A stretch of 64,000 nt of DNA from Monilinia fructicola (lineage: Eukaryota > Ascomycota > Leotiomycetes > Helotiales > Sclerotiniaceae), in NCBI GenBank assembly GCA_008692225.1, contig VICG01000007.1:2266501-2330500 (forward strand), given 5' to 3'. Positions 46,104 through 59,294 of the stretch are shown piece after piece. Each line of letters opens with the position of its first letter. The stretch's first letter is position 1. The notes below the pieces were generated by a model. The model did no database searches. It had not been told where the DNA came from and was given only the letters and a program-made list of their open reading frames with translations. The translations under genes were made by a program, and so were the position numbers.

Positions 46104-47432
46104 CTAGAAGCAATCCCCAACACACTTTCTCTTACTAGCCACCACGATCGCCGCGACGATTGCTGCGATCGATCCACCAACAAAGACAACAAGGATAGCG
46201 AGAAGAATCTACAGCACAGCTCGAGTTAGCCCATGATTGAAAGATACTATACGGCCAAGCAGAACCTACGAGTCTATATTCGCGATTGCATTCCGTGTGA
46301 CGATCATCGACGTCCATCTCCTCGCGCAAAACCGGCGCGTGAACATGATCCTCCAAACGTTGATCAAGAACAGCGGATGGGCTAGGTCCCGTGTAAGCAA
46401 TGCCCGTGGCGGGGGGAGCAGGAACCAGGAGGGGCGCGGGGGAGGCGGGCAAGACGTCGGTGGGGCAGTGCACTCGTGGTCGTGGTTGATGAGGGCGGGG
46501 CAATTGCTGATAATGCTTGCGGAACGAGTCATCAAGAGAAGACTTGCGGGCCGAGGAATCTCAGAAAGACCACTGGCGAAAGAGGCACGTGAAGGAGGGG
46601 GGTTGAATGGAAAGTCGTTAGCGAGCCACTCATCCGAGACGGGGAGGTCTCCGAAGACAAGACCGTTGTCTCCCTCCCTATCTGAGGGTACGCTGTTTCC
46701 GAAAGAAGGAGCATGAATAGATCGCCCCGAGCGACCCTCAGCATGAAACTGCTGTGCCTGTACCCGCTCCGAAACCATGGCACGAAAAGTCTCGCGAGCA
46801 GATCCCGCATCGGAATCAGCGCCAACAGGGATATTTTCTCTAGTGTTAGCTCTAACGAAGCTCGGACCGAAAGCCGGGTGCCAAATCGCTGCTGCGATAT
46901 CTGTTGGTGGGAATCCGACGTTGTGGAGCTGGTCTCCCGCATTGATATAGGTTGCGTTGAAGGGACGAAAGGTGAGGATACCGCGCCAAACTTCCGTCTC
47001 CGCAGTATTGTGAGCAAGGGTACGATAGACTTCATCCAAAAGACCATTCTCGGCGTTTCCTTTGTAGGCGTTGAACTGCTTGAGTAAGAGCGCACAGCGA
47101 GCCCCCTTTTCAACGGGGTTGAAAAAAGTCTCAATGCAGAAATCAGTGTTGTCCTGATGTTTGTCAACCTCGAGGTACTCTGCCGGTACGATTGTACCAT
47201 AGTAAGCTGATTTTAACTATCCATCAGAGCAAAAGGGATTAGCGTGTAATTCTTGCTGAAGGGAATTGACGATGTAAATAGTAGATCGACTTACGAATTC
47301 CTCCCATTCCTTAGCAGCGCCTGTATCAACATCAGGATGTTCAATCTCATCATTGTTCTGAAACAATTCTCTTTCTTTACCCTTTTGAAGTATTGCACTG
47401 CCTCTTTGCAAAAACAATTTCACTTGATCCAT
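46104..47432 (-). CDS. Hypothetical single-pass membrane protein
   Basis: Not recognised as a known family. Exon 1 (47432-47295) encodes MDQVKLFLQRGSAILQKGKE to AAKEWEEF. Exon 2 starts at 47216 in phase 0 with LKSAYYGTIVPAEYLEV and continues FCIETFFNPVEKGARCALLL, ETEVWRGILTFRPFNATYIN and DIAAAIWHPAFGPSFVRANT; this part looks like a globular domain. A disordered Ser/Pro region follows. After a last short intron (about 46267-46208, GTAGGT donor, GCTAACT branch) comes ILLAILVVFVGGSIAAIVAAIVVA, a single membrane segment, then the basic tail SKRKCVGDCF. A frame change is needed near 46480-46510 to connect the middle to the Pro-rich part ahead of the membrane segment. A tail-anchored or type I topology cannot be decided. 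Confidence 0.6.
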
Positions 47433-50400
47433 CTTGTTAATTGTCGATCTATATCGTCTGAGAAAGTTGGTAATAGAGTTGTTGTTGTTGTTGTTTAATC
47501 TTGTTCCGACTTGTTATAACAACAGGAAGCTGAGCCAAGATTGTTATGTGAAGTTCTTTCCAACGCTAGATTCGGATGGGATAACAAGTTCTGACGCGAC
47601 GTGATGGCTTCACCTTCAAATTGGGTGTTATCTCATCCGATAAGAAAGGTATGTATCGAGAATGGAAGTGAGATAGAGTGTCTAAGGAAGATGCTTTTTG
47701 ATTTTGGCTTGACTTTCAAGTATCCAAAATTCTAAACTGTTGGTATCAACTCTCGGTATACATAGAAAAAAATTGGTACCATCAAAACTCCTCAAATTAT
47801 GATCTCTCGATCAAAGAAGAGCTAGAAAGAAGATGTTGAAAGACTTGCGGATGATGTCCTATAGAGAATTATTATTCATGATAGAGAGTTGTAGGAGAAA
47901 AGTTGTTTTGGGAGTTGAAGCTCAAACCTTCATTGGCGAGAAATATCTTCCGAGTCTGAGGGAGATTGCCTTAAAGGAAATCTCTGCCCCCCTTCGCCTG
48001 ACATTGACATTCACGATATACTAAAATGCACACTTATCATTGATGATAAAGAGAAACTTTAGCATGGGTGTGTCAAGCACTAACAGACCATGTTTTCTAA
48101 AAAAGACTCTCATCAGCTTCCAAATCACCCAGTTTGAGACACCTGGTCATATAACTCGAAATTGGGAAATTAAAAGGACGTAAGTTTTACAGTTGAAAGG
48201 AAGCTTCTTGTGGTAACTCACTGATGAGGACCAAAAGGTGTCAAATGAAGATTCTGAAAGGCCCAAGTGGTTTTCACTTGAAGGGAGATTTTGATTTTCT
48301 TGGTCTGGCGTCGACATCATGGGTATTGACTGATCATCATTGGCAAGCTCGAGGAAGAAATGAGACGACTTATTGGAAGGCTAGTATATTCCCAGTACAA
48401 CAAGCCTTTATCTTTCTTTGACCAGGCTTGATCTACTAGGTATCGCTGGCAGACTGATGACTTTAGGAGAACTTCTGTCTGAAGACAGCTCTTTTCGCCA
48501 CCATTCGTCTCCCGTCGTCTAGATTTGGCATTGAAGGTACTCACCAATGGAAAGAGACCGAAAGGATCTGCTTGCTTCAGCTCCCTCTCCCAATGTATCC
48601 CCTGCAAGTATTGATCCTCCCATTGGTTGTATTGTGTTGTCCACAGTTTTCTCTCCTAAATACCTTCATCTCCCTCAAATCTCATCTCCTCCCTTCTCCT
48701 CCCAACCACTCTACCCATGGCCCTGAAACCCTCTTCCCTTCATGACACACTCAAAACACAAAAGTACAACAAATTCTCCTTCCCCACATTAGAATAAAGC
48801 AAAACACGCCAAGAACTACATAGACAAAAAGCTTCGCCGCAGACTATGCATAAGGTTGTGCTTAGAATATGTGGACCGCTCTATTCACAAGGAGAACTTA
48901 CTCTATTGAGGTCCAAGCCTCCCGTGAATATCTGATGCACTGTGGCATTCATTATGATCTAATTTTCAAAACGACCGATATGCGAAGACCCTGAAGTGGT
49001 GGTAGATACGGAACGTTGGGAGGGACTAACTTGATCACAACGCTGATGAGAATGACGTGCCATGCTCCTCACCCGATATTACTGAATATCAGAGAAACTG
49101 TGTTGTGGCACTTCTGTTGAATATGAAATAAGAAGGTAAATTTTGAAGAATGATGGCTGCTCTATAAATATTCCCACGAAGTGTGCATGATAAATTTAGC
49201 GAAAGATTGTATATTCAGAATGATGTAAGACTTAGCAAGAAACCTTCTTTCCAGGAAAACTTCTCTTCATTTCCTCGCAAAAATGGCCAGTCAAAAGAAC
49301 AAAAGCGCAAGATCAAACCAGTTGCCTTTCTTATTAGAAGGATGCAGACAGGAGGATAATAACTGAGGACATGATACAAGACGCGTGAACAGTGAATCCA
49401 TGTATCATCGATAATATCTGATATCGTCCCAACATTAATATTAACAACGTCTCATCTCCACCTCCCCTCTCAATCCTCGAAAGAACTTCCCAAAATTCCC
49501 AAAATTCTCAAAATATCAAACTGCGCTCCACCAAAAAGGCCAAAAAATAAACAGAGAAGCAAGGAACCAAATGGCAAAACTGTAGGCGACCAACAGAAAC
49601 CCCTTCGTAATGGGATTTTTTCCGAACCAGGCGTATAACCAACTCCGCCACCAGACCGCACTTGACCTGAATCAAACAGGACCGTTTGACCGCCATGCGA
49701 TCTGGATGAAAGGATGGTTGCTATTAGGGTTTATATAGTAGAGGTTCAAAAGGTGAGGTCAAGAAATTCTTCAACACTCTTGGATCTTCGGTACAATGAA
49801 ATTCCTGTTTGGTGTTGCATAGTGCCGCTTCATTGAAGTTTATTGAGAGATTAGTTAAAGAATTGAATTCTTGGATGTAAGACATGAAAAATGGATTTCT
49901 GTCGATGCGAGAGGTGATGTTGGCGTTGACGTTGGCTCGTGAACCACGTGATGGCAATTGGTCACATACTCCACCAGGTGCTCCGTAGAGTATGGTCTTC
50001 ACGTGACTATGATTTCATGATGATGATCACCACATAACTAGGCATCGTTGAAAACATGCAGATGGTGTTATATCCGTTATGTGAGCCTGCAATCACGACA
50101 AACTCATTACTGCCATTGCGTGGAGAATTTATGATATACATGACCTCATACTTGACCTCATTGGTCAACCAGTACCCGGAAGCGAGAGATGGCGAAATGG
50201 CTGCAGCCATCACACAATCTTTCGGCCTCCCATCTGGGCTGTCCAAGGATACGAGGAAAGCATAAAGATATCGGTACATGACCCGATATGAAGAATTCAA
50301 AGTTCCTTTTCAGATAACGGCGTGAAGGCAGAGTGACTGTGTTTAATTATTAATCATCTTTAATGTAAGATAACGCGAGAATCTGGAAAATATATAAGCT

Positions 50401-50457
50401 CGAATACTTTGAATGTTGGATTGGATATATTTTGACCTCGAAGCTTATAAAAGGAAT
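47433..50457. other. Long intergenic stretch, no supported gene
   Basis: About 3 kb. Several frames of 60-108 codons are open, but none shows a known domain or a convincing splice chain. The overlapping frames on both strands at 49724-50300 could be a decayed gene, but I cannot identify it. Confidence 0.4.
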
Positions 50458-52203
50458 ATGGGCTTAGCATCTGAAAAAGTTGCCGTCATCGGTGCCGGTG
50501 TTAGTGGTCTGGCGGCAGCAAGACATCTCATAGATTATGGATTAGATGTGACAATCTATGAACGATCATCAAAGCCAGGTGGTGTATGGTGAGTTGAACA
50601 GTCTATATTTACTTCTTGCAGAATGCCGGGATGGATTAGTATTGACAGGATGATCCAGGGCATACGATGAAAGGAAACCTCTTGAATCAAGATATCCATC
50701 CGTTTTGCCATCGGTTGCTGGTCTCTATCCAGATGCGGATTCAGATTCCGAGGATTCCACACCTCAAGCATCAGCTCTCCGAAGAGAAAGACTTGAACTG
50801 AAGCATGCACCACCAGGACCTGCATACTTCGGCCTAACGACGAACATTTCGACGAAACTCCAAGAAATAAAAAATCACCCATGGAAAGAAGGTACAGGTG
50901 ACTTTGTCAATGTGAAAGTTGTTGGTGATTATCTAGAGGACTATTCGAAGAAGTTTCATCTAGAACAGGTCCTGAGATACAATACCAAAGTCGAGAAGAT
51001 TGAAAAATTAAATGGGAAATGGATTGTGACATCAAAGCTGTTGAACAAAACCCACGATGGGAGAATTGAATTGATCGATGGCGAAGAGGTAAGCCGTGGC
51101 TGGAGCAATTTCAAAATCTCGGATTCTGACTTGATGAACAGGCTTTTGACAAAGTAGTTGTGGCGAGCGGTCATTATCATGCCAACAGAGTGCCCGATAT
51201 CAAAGGACTGAAAGAATGGCGAAAGCATCACCCAGAAAGGGTTATGCACTCAAAAGCTTATAGAAGGCCCGAAGAGGTTAAGGACCAGGTACGTAGTAAT
51301 TTCCAGGAGAACGACGTCGTGTATTAAGTTTCTTAGACTGTACTTCTGATTGGTGGGAGTGTATCTTCAAACGACATCGCCAGGGAGATTAGCGCTACAG
51401 CCAAAGGGGTCTATCAATCCACTCGAGGTGGTCAATTCGACCTTCCCATAAGCTTTCTACCCCCAGGTACTCAAAGGGTTGGGGAGTGTTCTTCTTTCGA
51501 GACAAGTAACGATGGCCGCGGGATTGTTCACTTGAAAGACGGTACAACACTTGACGGGATCGACAAAGTCATAATCTGTACAGGATACCATATATCGTAT
51601 CCATTTCTCCTTCCATATCACAACGATCTGATTTCTCCAGCCGAGGCAAATGAAACAGTTCTTGTAACTGATGGAACACAACTCCATAATCTTCATAAGG
51701 ACATATTTTATATACCAGATCCAACATTAGCTTTTGTTGGCACAGCATATTATGTATCGACATTTTCTCTGTTTGAATTTCAGGCAATCGCAGTTGCGGC
51801 TGTGTTCTCTGGAAGAGCGCAGTTACCATCGGAAGAAGCCATGAGAGAAGAGTATATATTGAGAGTGAAAGAAAAGGGGTTTGGGAGAGCGTTTCATGCT
51901 CTCAATGAAGGACGAGAACCAAAATATGTTCGCGAGTTAGTTGCTTGGATCAACTCTGATGCTGAGTTGAATGGATGGCCAAAGGTCCAAGGACATTCCG
52001 AGGCTTGGTTAAAAGAAGATGAGATTAAGATGGGGAAGCTTCGTGAGAGATTTGAAAAGAGGAAACAAGAACAAGAGGAGAAGGAGGCAGCAATTCCTGA
52101 GATATACGACTTGAGGAGTCAAGGGTCGCTTCCTAATTCCAGTCATCTATTATTCAATGGAAATGGGAGTCATGGAAAATTAGAGGGGCAGGTCGTTGCA
52201 TGA
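50458..52203 (+). CDS. Flavin-containing monooxygenase (FMO-like)
   Basis: FAD- and NADPH-dependent monooxygenase that would oxygenate a soft nucleophile (N or S) or another small substrate; the substrate is unknown. It starts with the FAD motif VAVIGAGVSGLAAARHL, then ERSSKPGGVW and YPSVLPSVAGLYPD. The mid-domain has VVVASGHYHANRVPDIKGL, and the FMO-identity region is probably VMHSKAYRRPEE (F replaced by V). The NADPH motif is LLIGGSVSSNDIARE, where the third Gly of GxGxxG is Ser, and VIICTGYHISYPF is the ATG-like motif. The tail is charged and probably disordered (RKQEQEEKEAA). Exons are 50458-50588, 50659-51088, 51142-51288 and 51337-52203, all in clean frame. It has much lower similarity to the monooxygenase at 21192 than expected for a recent duplicate. 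Confidence 0.88.
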
Positions 52204-54891
52204 ATTGGTAGTTGTCTTCAATGTTCCGCTCCAAGATCATAGAGGTCTGTAACCAATATAAGTAGATCTGATTTATTGTCAAGGGCATATTGAACAATTA
52301 ATCATTACTCACCAGATACCTGACGCCTTCGATTGAGTTGTTGAGAATAGCTCAAAACTACTCGTGAGGCATCTCTTCCGCATCTTGTGATGTTTGAAAT
52401 TCGCAGACATTCATAGTCGTGAGTGAACAGGGTGAATGATTTCCCAACCAGACGTATAATTAGATGTATATATCTGGTATTCATAGGTATCCATGAATAG
52501 ATGGGTGCCTAGGTGTATTTAGATTGAGCGAAAAGGATCGAGAAAGATATGTAAACAATTTTGATATATCGTTAATAAAGGGGTGACCAAACATCTTGCT
52601 TAGGATTGATACCTCCTAGGTACGCTGAATGATTGTCATGTTGATGACTGAGTGGAGTGAAAGTGGTTATTAGAGAGATGAGAGATGAAAGATGAAAGAT
52701 GAAACGATAAGAGAAGTTATGGAGATGATGAGTTGTAAGATTTTACTAAGTAACCGAGCTCCCTTTATCATGTATGTTCCTGTATCTTATACGTTTTTCA
52801 AAAAGTTAAAAATCAATAAATAAAATTAATTAATAAAAAGCCTATTAATATTATAATATAATATTTTAATATTATATGTTTTCAATACTTTTAAATAGTA
52901 TTATAAAAAGAAAATTGATAAAATTAAATTAAATTAAATACTAATTATAATTTTAAAAATGTAAATCTAATTATTATATAAAATTTAATAACTTTTTAAT
53001 AATAATAGAAAATAGATACTTTTAATTTAAATAATATTTTCTAATGATATAAGACTTAAAATAATTAAATAAACTTAAATTTTTTATAAAGATTTTAAGA
53101 TTATATTAAATATAATTTATTAAAAATTAATAATTAAAAAGTATTTATGAAAAATAAGTTTATTAAAATTAAAGATAATTTAATAATAGAATAAGATACT
53201 ATATAAATATTAGTTTGAAGATTTATATTTATTAAAGAAAAATTAAGAATTTAATAAAAAAAGAGTATATATTAACAAAATAAGAAAAGCTTTTTATTTT
53301 TATATTATATAAAATATCATTTCTTTTTAACAAAAAGATTCTTTTATTATATATAAAGATAAAATTAAGATAACTATTAGAAGAAAATTAAATATATATT
53401 ATAGATTTGATTTAATATTAAATTTAAAAGATTTATTTTTTGATATTAATATTATTTTTTCATAGATTAATTATTATAGAAAATTATAAAATTTGTATTT
53501 TAAAACAATTATATGATTTTTCATTTTAAAAATACTTATATATAATAGACTTATATAATAATAATTGAAATATATTAGTAATTAGAATATATTATTTTTA
53601 TATAATATAATATATAATTATATTCTTTAATTTTAATTTTACTTTATTTTTAAAATATATTTTTTCAATTAAAAACTATTTTTATATTATTCTTTTATAT
53701 ATTTTTACTATATTATTATAATCTATTTATTTTAATTTATTATAATATAAAATTTTAGATCGTTTAAAATGATTAATTAATTTATAATTATTTATTCTTA
53801 AAAATGTTTAAACGTATAAGATAAAGGGGCGTGTATAATATAGGGAGCTCGATGAGATAATTATAGAATGTTTTTAGAATTATTATTCGAGTAGGTAGGT
53901 TCACGGGTTTACTCGTACGAGTATCTCTAATAATTATATATTATAATTATTAATTTTATATTGTATTTTTAACTTATTTTCAACTTACTTTTAACTTATT
54001 TTTAGCTTACTTTTTACTTATTTTTAAACTCATCTTTAACTTATTTAAAGATATTATAAAATGTTTTTTTCCCTCTCTACTTAATTAGTAATAAGTATAT
54101 TATTTTAAAAGGTAAAGAAATCTAGTTTTAATATTTAAATTTACTACTAATATCTTAATTATAAATATTATAATTAGTACCTATAATTATAACCTATTTC
54201 GATAATATCTAGAAAAATAATAAAAGGCAAAGAAATCGAGTTTTAATATTTAAACTTACTATTAATATCTTAATTATAAATATTAAAATTAGTATTTATA
54301 ATTATAACCTATTTTAATAATATATATAAAAATAATAAAAGATATTAAAAATTATTCAAAAAGAATATTATCATCATTCTAAGGTTACCCGTGGATAGTA
54401 ATTATTAGAATAAAAATAAGAATATAAGATCTTAATTACCTTAAAACCTTATATAATTCAATTAGCGAAGACGCGTCGAGAGAAATCGCGACTTTTACAT
54501 CAAATCATTTTTACTGGTTGATTGACTGGATGATTGACTGAATGCTTGATTGACTGACTGCATAATTGACTGCATAATATATACAAGAAGAACGCTCACA
54601 AGAAGAACCTTGGAACGCTCACTTCCTTTGTAGGAGCCATTATCATCCAAGTCAATACTCTTTCTTCACTTCAACATCTTCACATACAAGAACTCGATTC
54701 CAGTTCTAAATACAACCTTGACAAAATCCAAATGCCATTTCTCGCACCATAACCCATCCGGACCCGAACTTCGAAACGCGTTCAGAAGATTACTCAATTT
54801 CGAATCGCAGACTCTGATTGTCGATATAAGAGAACTCTGCTACACTCTGCCATAATTGGCACATCATTTGACGCGTATTGCACCTTTCAAC
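52204..54891. other. AT-rich island II, degenerate non-coding DNA
   Basis: From about 52790 to 54480 the sequence is nearly pure A+T with no open frame of note, resembling island I. Recognisable parts are a stretch of TTTTTAACTTA-like decamers (53960-54050), a direct duplication at 54108-54343, and an isolated non-AT patch around 53880-53925 (TAGGTTCACGGGT). That motif also occurs, inverted, at about 18175. The flanks are ordinary. The pattern fits RIP-degraded transposon DNA. 54480-54891 is the CDC45 promoter side. Confidence 0.75.
54108..54343. repeat. 118-bp direct tandem duplication in AT-rich island II
   Basis: Two adjacent units start AGGTAAAGAAATCtAGTTTT and AGGCAAAGAAATCgAGTTTT. They stay in register through ATCTTAATTATAAATATTA, ATAATTATAACCTATTT and AATAATAAAAG, with about one change in ten bases. 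Confidence 0.85.
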
Positions 54892-57638
54892 ATGTATTTA
54901 CCACGCTCACAACTTGCCACACTATACCTCCATCTTCAAAAGACCCATCATCCATTATCTCCGCCAGTTCTTATACTTGTTGCTCTCGAACCGGATGCCC
55001 TATGCGGCTGTCGAATTCTGACTCAACTTCTGAAACGCGATTACATTCCACATAAAATACAACCAATTGCTGGATATGGAGATTTGGAGAAAGCGGGGAA
55101 AGATGTTATACAACCGATGATGGAAAATCAGGGTGGTACCGGGGGAGTTGTGGTTTGTTTAGGTGTGGGAGGTCTAGTTGACTTGGGAGCTCTACTTGGC
55201 TTTGATTCGGAGGCAGATGAGGCTAGTTATGGAGGTGTTGAGGTTTGGGTAGTGGATGCGAGACGGCCTTGGAACTTAGGGAATGTCTTTGGAGGGTTCC
55301 CAGTGATATCACATGAAGTAGAGGGCGGGGAAATCGTATCGGAACCGCCAAAGGGTGTTGTTGGGGGTATGATCTCAAGGAATTATAAACCGGGCAAGGG
55401 AGGAATCATAGTTTTTGACGATGGGGATATTGAAGAAGATTTGAAGGCGGAAAAGGATGCATACTTGGCATTGGTTGATATGCCTGAGATTGAGGAAGAT
55501 GAGGATGATATTGAGGGCAGTGAAACAGAAGGCGACAGTGATGCAGATGAGCCATCTCCTATCAACCGGCCGGACAAGAAGAGAAAGTCTTGGTCGGATA
55601 GAGATGAAGAAGATGATACCGACGTAGAGGATGATAGACCACGACAGAGGCGTAGAAGCAACTCGGTATGTACCTGCATCTCAATGTCATACCCTGACTA
55701 ACTATTCTATCAGTCAAGCCCAATTCCAGAATCGCCAACTCGTGCCCCTCAGCGTGGACTTCTATCACTCAATGATCCTCCATTATTCTCAAGCGATTCA
55801 CGATCCGTATCCCCATCACCAGCACAACCTCCAAAACCAGCGTCTGCGAAAGCCTTGCGGCGAAGATTCCTCAAATTACGTCGCAAGAATGAAATGGTTC
55901 TTCAAACATACTATAATCTTGGTGCATCATACTCTGAACCAATATCTTCAATGATGTATTCCTTGGCTTCAGAATTAGGAAGAGAGGACAATGATCTGCT
56001 TTGGATGACAATAGTTGGTGTTAGCTCGCAGGAATTATACGGTCGATCCGCGATTGGAGTGGCAGTGACTACGGAAAAGTCCTCGGCTTCAGGTTGGCTA
56101 GGGTCTCGTGGATCAAGAACACGGCAGCTTCTTAGAGATGAAGTGCGACGTCTCAATCCCCCAGAACTTTCCGATTCTGCCTTCAATTCAAATCGAAATA
56201 TGTCACCGGAACATAGTGGCATCATACCGACAACGGCGCGAAGCCCAACCGATACCAGTATTCGTTTATCACCAGAGCCAAAATTTCTTCTAATTAGACA
56301 TTGGAGCTTATATGATAGCATGTTACACTCTCCATATTTGTCTGCAAGGTTACATATCTGGTCGGATAGTGGACGAAAACGATTACATAAATTACTTGCA
56401 AAGATGGGCGTAAGTCTTGTTCAATGTAAACAAAGTTATACTCACATGGATATGGAACTCAAACGTGGACTACGAACAAAGCTACTAAAGTACTCGGAAC
56501 TCTACGGCCTTGATGATCTCGTCCCGAGTGCTGACACAGACGGAAAAGATCGAGGAGGCTCGAAAGAAGGCTGGGGTTTCGTGCGAAGTTGGGGTTGGAA
56601 GGCAACACTTAGTGCACAAGATGTAGGAGTTGTGGTGGGTGCTATACTGGAGGTTGGAAAAAAGGCTGTTACAAATCTGGAGAACGGAGCATGGGACCGA
56701 AGTCGAGAGACTAAGGAAACGAGCGATGAGGATGGAACATTGGAGGGTGAAGAGTGGGTTGGGAGATTTTGGGATGCTTATGATGCGCTCGAAAAGTATG
56801 TTGTATCTCCGCCGACTTTTCGTCTGTCATTGATCCTTTCGATTATCAAGCATTAAACTGGGATACTAATATTACTACCAAACTAGAATCGAAGAACTCA
56901 AACTCGCTCTCCCAATAGCCCAACACTTACATCGTGCTATCCTCCGCACTGGCACTTCTTTAATTGAAAAGCGCCAAATCAAACATCTCCGCGCCTTCCG
57001 TATGGCGGTAGTGAAAGATGGCCCAGATGTCCAATTATTCACTCATCCAGCCGCGCTAACGAAACTTGCCTTATGGATCGGTGAAGCCATCGCTGAACAA
57101 GAAAGAGAAAGCAAGGGGAAAATAGGAAATGGAGGCCGAGGTACCCCCTTAGTCGTCGCGGGATTAAATGAAGGCAGAGGTGTGTATGTTGTAGTAGGTA
57201 CTGGTGGAGGAGGTGGTGGAGTCGGAGGATGGGGGTTTGGCGACAAAAAGGCAGCTCGAGAGAAGGCAAAAAAAAAGCAAGAAAAAATTGGCGGCGAAAG
57301 AGTTGAGGAGGAAAAATAAAGAAAAAATCCGCGAAGAAAAGCGAGCAGCCAGAAGAGCAAGTCGAATGGAGGATGAAGATGAAGACGACGATGAGGATGA
57401 TGAAACAGAAGAAGAATCCTCGGAGTCAGAGGATGATGAGGAGGAATATGAAGACGACGAACAAGAAAGAGGAAAAGGATTCGGGAGGAATAAATTCGGT
57501 AATGCGTTTCAGGAGGTGGTCGAGGAAACGAATGCGAGGGTTCGCATTGACAGCTTTGAACATTGTGTAGTTGAAGTTAAGAAAGAGGATTTAGGGGGAT
57601 TCTTAGAAAGCTTGAGTTTAAGGGCTGTTATTGGCTAG
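54892..57638 (+). CDS. CDC45: DNA replication initiation factor CDC45
   Basis: Part of the CMG helicase (Cdc45-Mcm2-7-GINS) that unwinds DNA at replication forks in the nucleus. The start MYLPRSQLATLYLHLQ is typical for fungi. Then come EPDALCGCRILTQLLKRDYIPHKIQPIAGY (DHH-like fold), VVCLGVGGLVDL, VWVVDARRPWNLGNVFGG, an acidic insert (about residues 200-260), FLKLRRKNEMVLQTYYNLGASYSEP, LLWMTIVGVSSQELYG, PEPKFLLIRHWSLYDSM, LAKMGVSLVQCKQSYTHMD and RQIKHLRAFRMAVVKDGPD. Exons are 54892-55665, 55714-56795 and 56887-57638. A slip in the A9 run near 57271 separates KKAAREKAKKKQEK from the frame LAAKELRRKNKEKI, the acidic stretch and the ending VEVKKEDLGGFLESLSLRAV. That ending is characteristic of Cdc45, so the slip is probably an error. 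An unusual Gly-rich insert (TGGGGGGVGGWG) precedes it. Confidence 0.93.
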
Positions 57639-59294
57639 GGCATTGTTAGTGGACAGGTTGTAAATAATGATTACGAAAGATGGGCTTGGCTGGGAGCAAT
57701 TGGGGTTTCTGGATACGTCACATGGCATTGCATAGCTTTGCGGAGCGCTCAGGATATGGCAGGATATGGCAGGATAGCATGGGATAGGATAGGAAAGCGC
57801 GAATGTTAGGGTCTTCCGGCTACAGAAATACCACGTTTGTGCCCATCTTTGGGTGGGTTTATGTTTATATACGAATGAGTTTATTGGGTGGTACGCTGGT
57901 GCTTGCTTTGTTGAATGATACCGCGATGGATGGGTGGTGGAGGGATGCATGCATGCGTGCGTGGTTGATACTCTCAGGCTAGCGTTTAGTCGATATACAT
58001 ATGTTGCTTTCTACGTACGATAAATGCATACCTGTTTCGGCAGGAAAGAAAAGATGTGTATCATCGAAGTGGCTTGCATCTGAGGCTCTCTGTTACAAGA
58101 GATGTGCAGCAGTTCTTGATATAAAGGTTTCCCAAAAACTAACGTGTATGGTTTCGTCGCCCCTCCCTATTTTCAACAATCTCTCTCTCATGTAGAGGAG
58201 GTATATCGTCAATACACACTTTATCACATGACACTGATTGTTTTATGGTCATATCTTGGGAGGTTTGACTCAGGATCATAGCCGAACATAATCGGAATTC
58301 GGATCACTCTTCATCCATTGTTTGGCCAGCAGCTATTTATTACAAGTATAATCCTCTTGCAGTAAGAAAGGAAGGCGCATAATGGAAGGTTTATTCTGGG
58401 CAGAATAAAGGTGGTGGGAAAGTCGCTGGTCACCTGCCTCTCCACCATCTTCAAATCGTACAAGTTGCCGGCGGATTCTTTTCCTTGTTCGCAACAGATC
58501 TTCTAGCCCGCAAGCCTTTTATACTAACAACTTTGCAAACTCGCAATGCGTTTTATTTCCTTGAGGAAACCTAGCTTTGTGTTGACATAGATCAAGGCCA
58601 TTACCGGGTATAACGGGTAGGCTCCTCGGCTCGGCTACATTATAGATGACCTGGTGGACTCTAGACCAACGGCGAGAACCTGCTTAGAACGCTGAGGCTA
58701 TTAACTAATCTCTTTTGAGACAAACTCAACAGTCACTTCTTGTTCTCATGAATCATCTAGCGCGAGGCTACTCCGAGAAAATGGCATGCTGCCATTTATG
58801 GTCACATTCTAAGATCTTACAATGATTCTTATAGCCGCCGGGTGTTAATTTCGCTAAAGTCAGGGGCAGTTACGATATCTCATATAACTTTGTGGATTTC
58901 TAGTAACTGTGCCACTGCTTCCCAATCGTACATACTTCCACATATATTGGCTTTGAAGCTTTCACCTTCCTAATTAGATCTTAGTAACAGATTGATCTGC
59001 TTATCATACCGGAATCAGGTCATGCTAAGCCAATCACATTTAATATCAAGAGAAAACCGGCATAATCAGGTATCTGGTATACCTTTCCGCGAATACCAAT
59101 AGCATTGCGGCGTGAGTCACCCACCGCTCAAGTACATGAACGATACCCCGCGATCTACATATGACCATAGAATATATATTCACCCACCTCAATATCTAAC
59201 AACACGGTTCATATCAGTTCATCAATCTATCCTTTCTATCCTATCTCTCCAAAGAACCAAGACCGTCTAATTAAATACAATCTACTAGGCAATA
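57639..59294. other. Intergenic, nothing recognised
   Basis: About 1.65 kb. It holds only short GGATATGGCA/GGATAGGAT units (57752-57797) and no convincing gene. It includes the 3' UTR of CDC45 and the promoter of the aminopeptidase gene. Confidence 0.45.

Noticed and set aside
49724..50300. Overlapping open frames on both strands, possibly a decayed gene
   Set aside because: No motif, start context or splice chain could be recognised on either strand.
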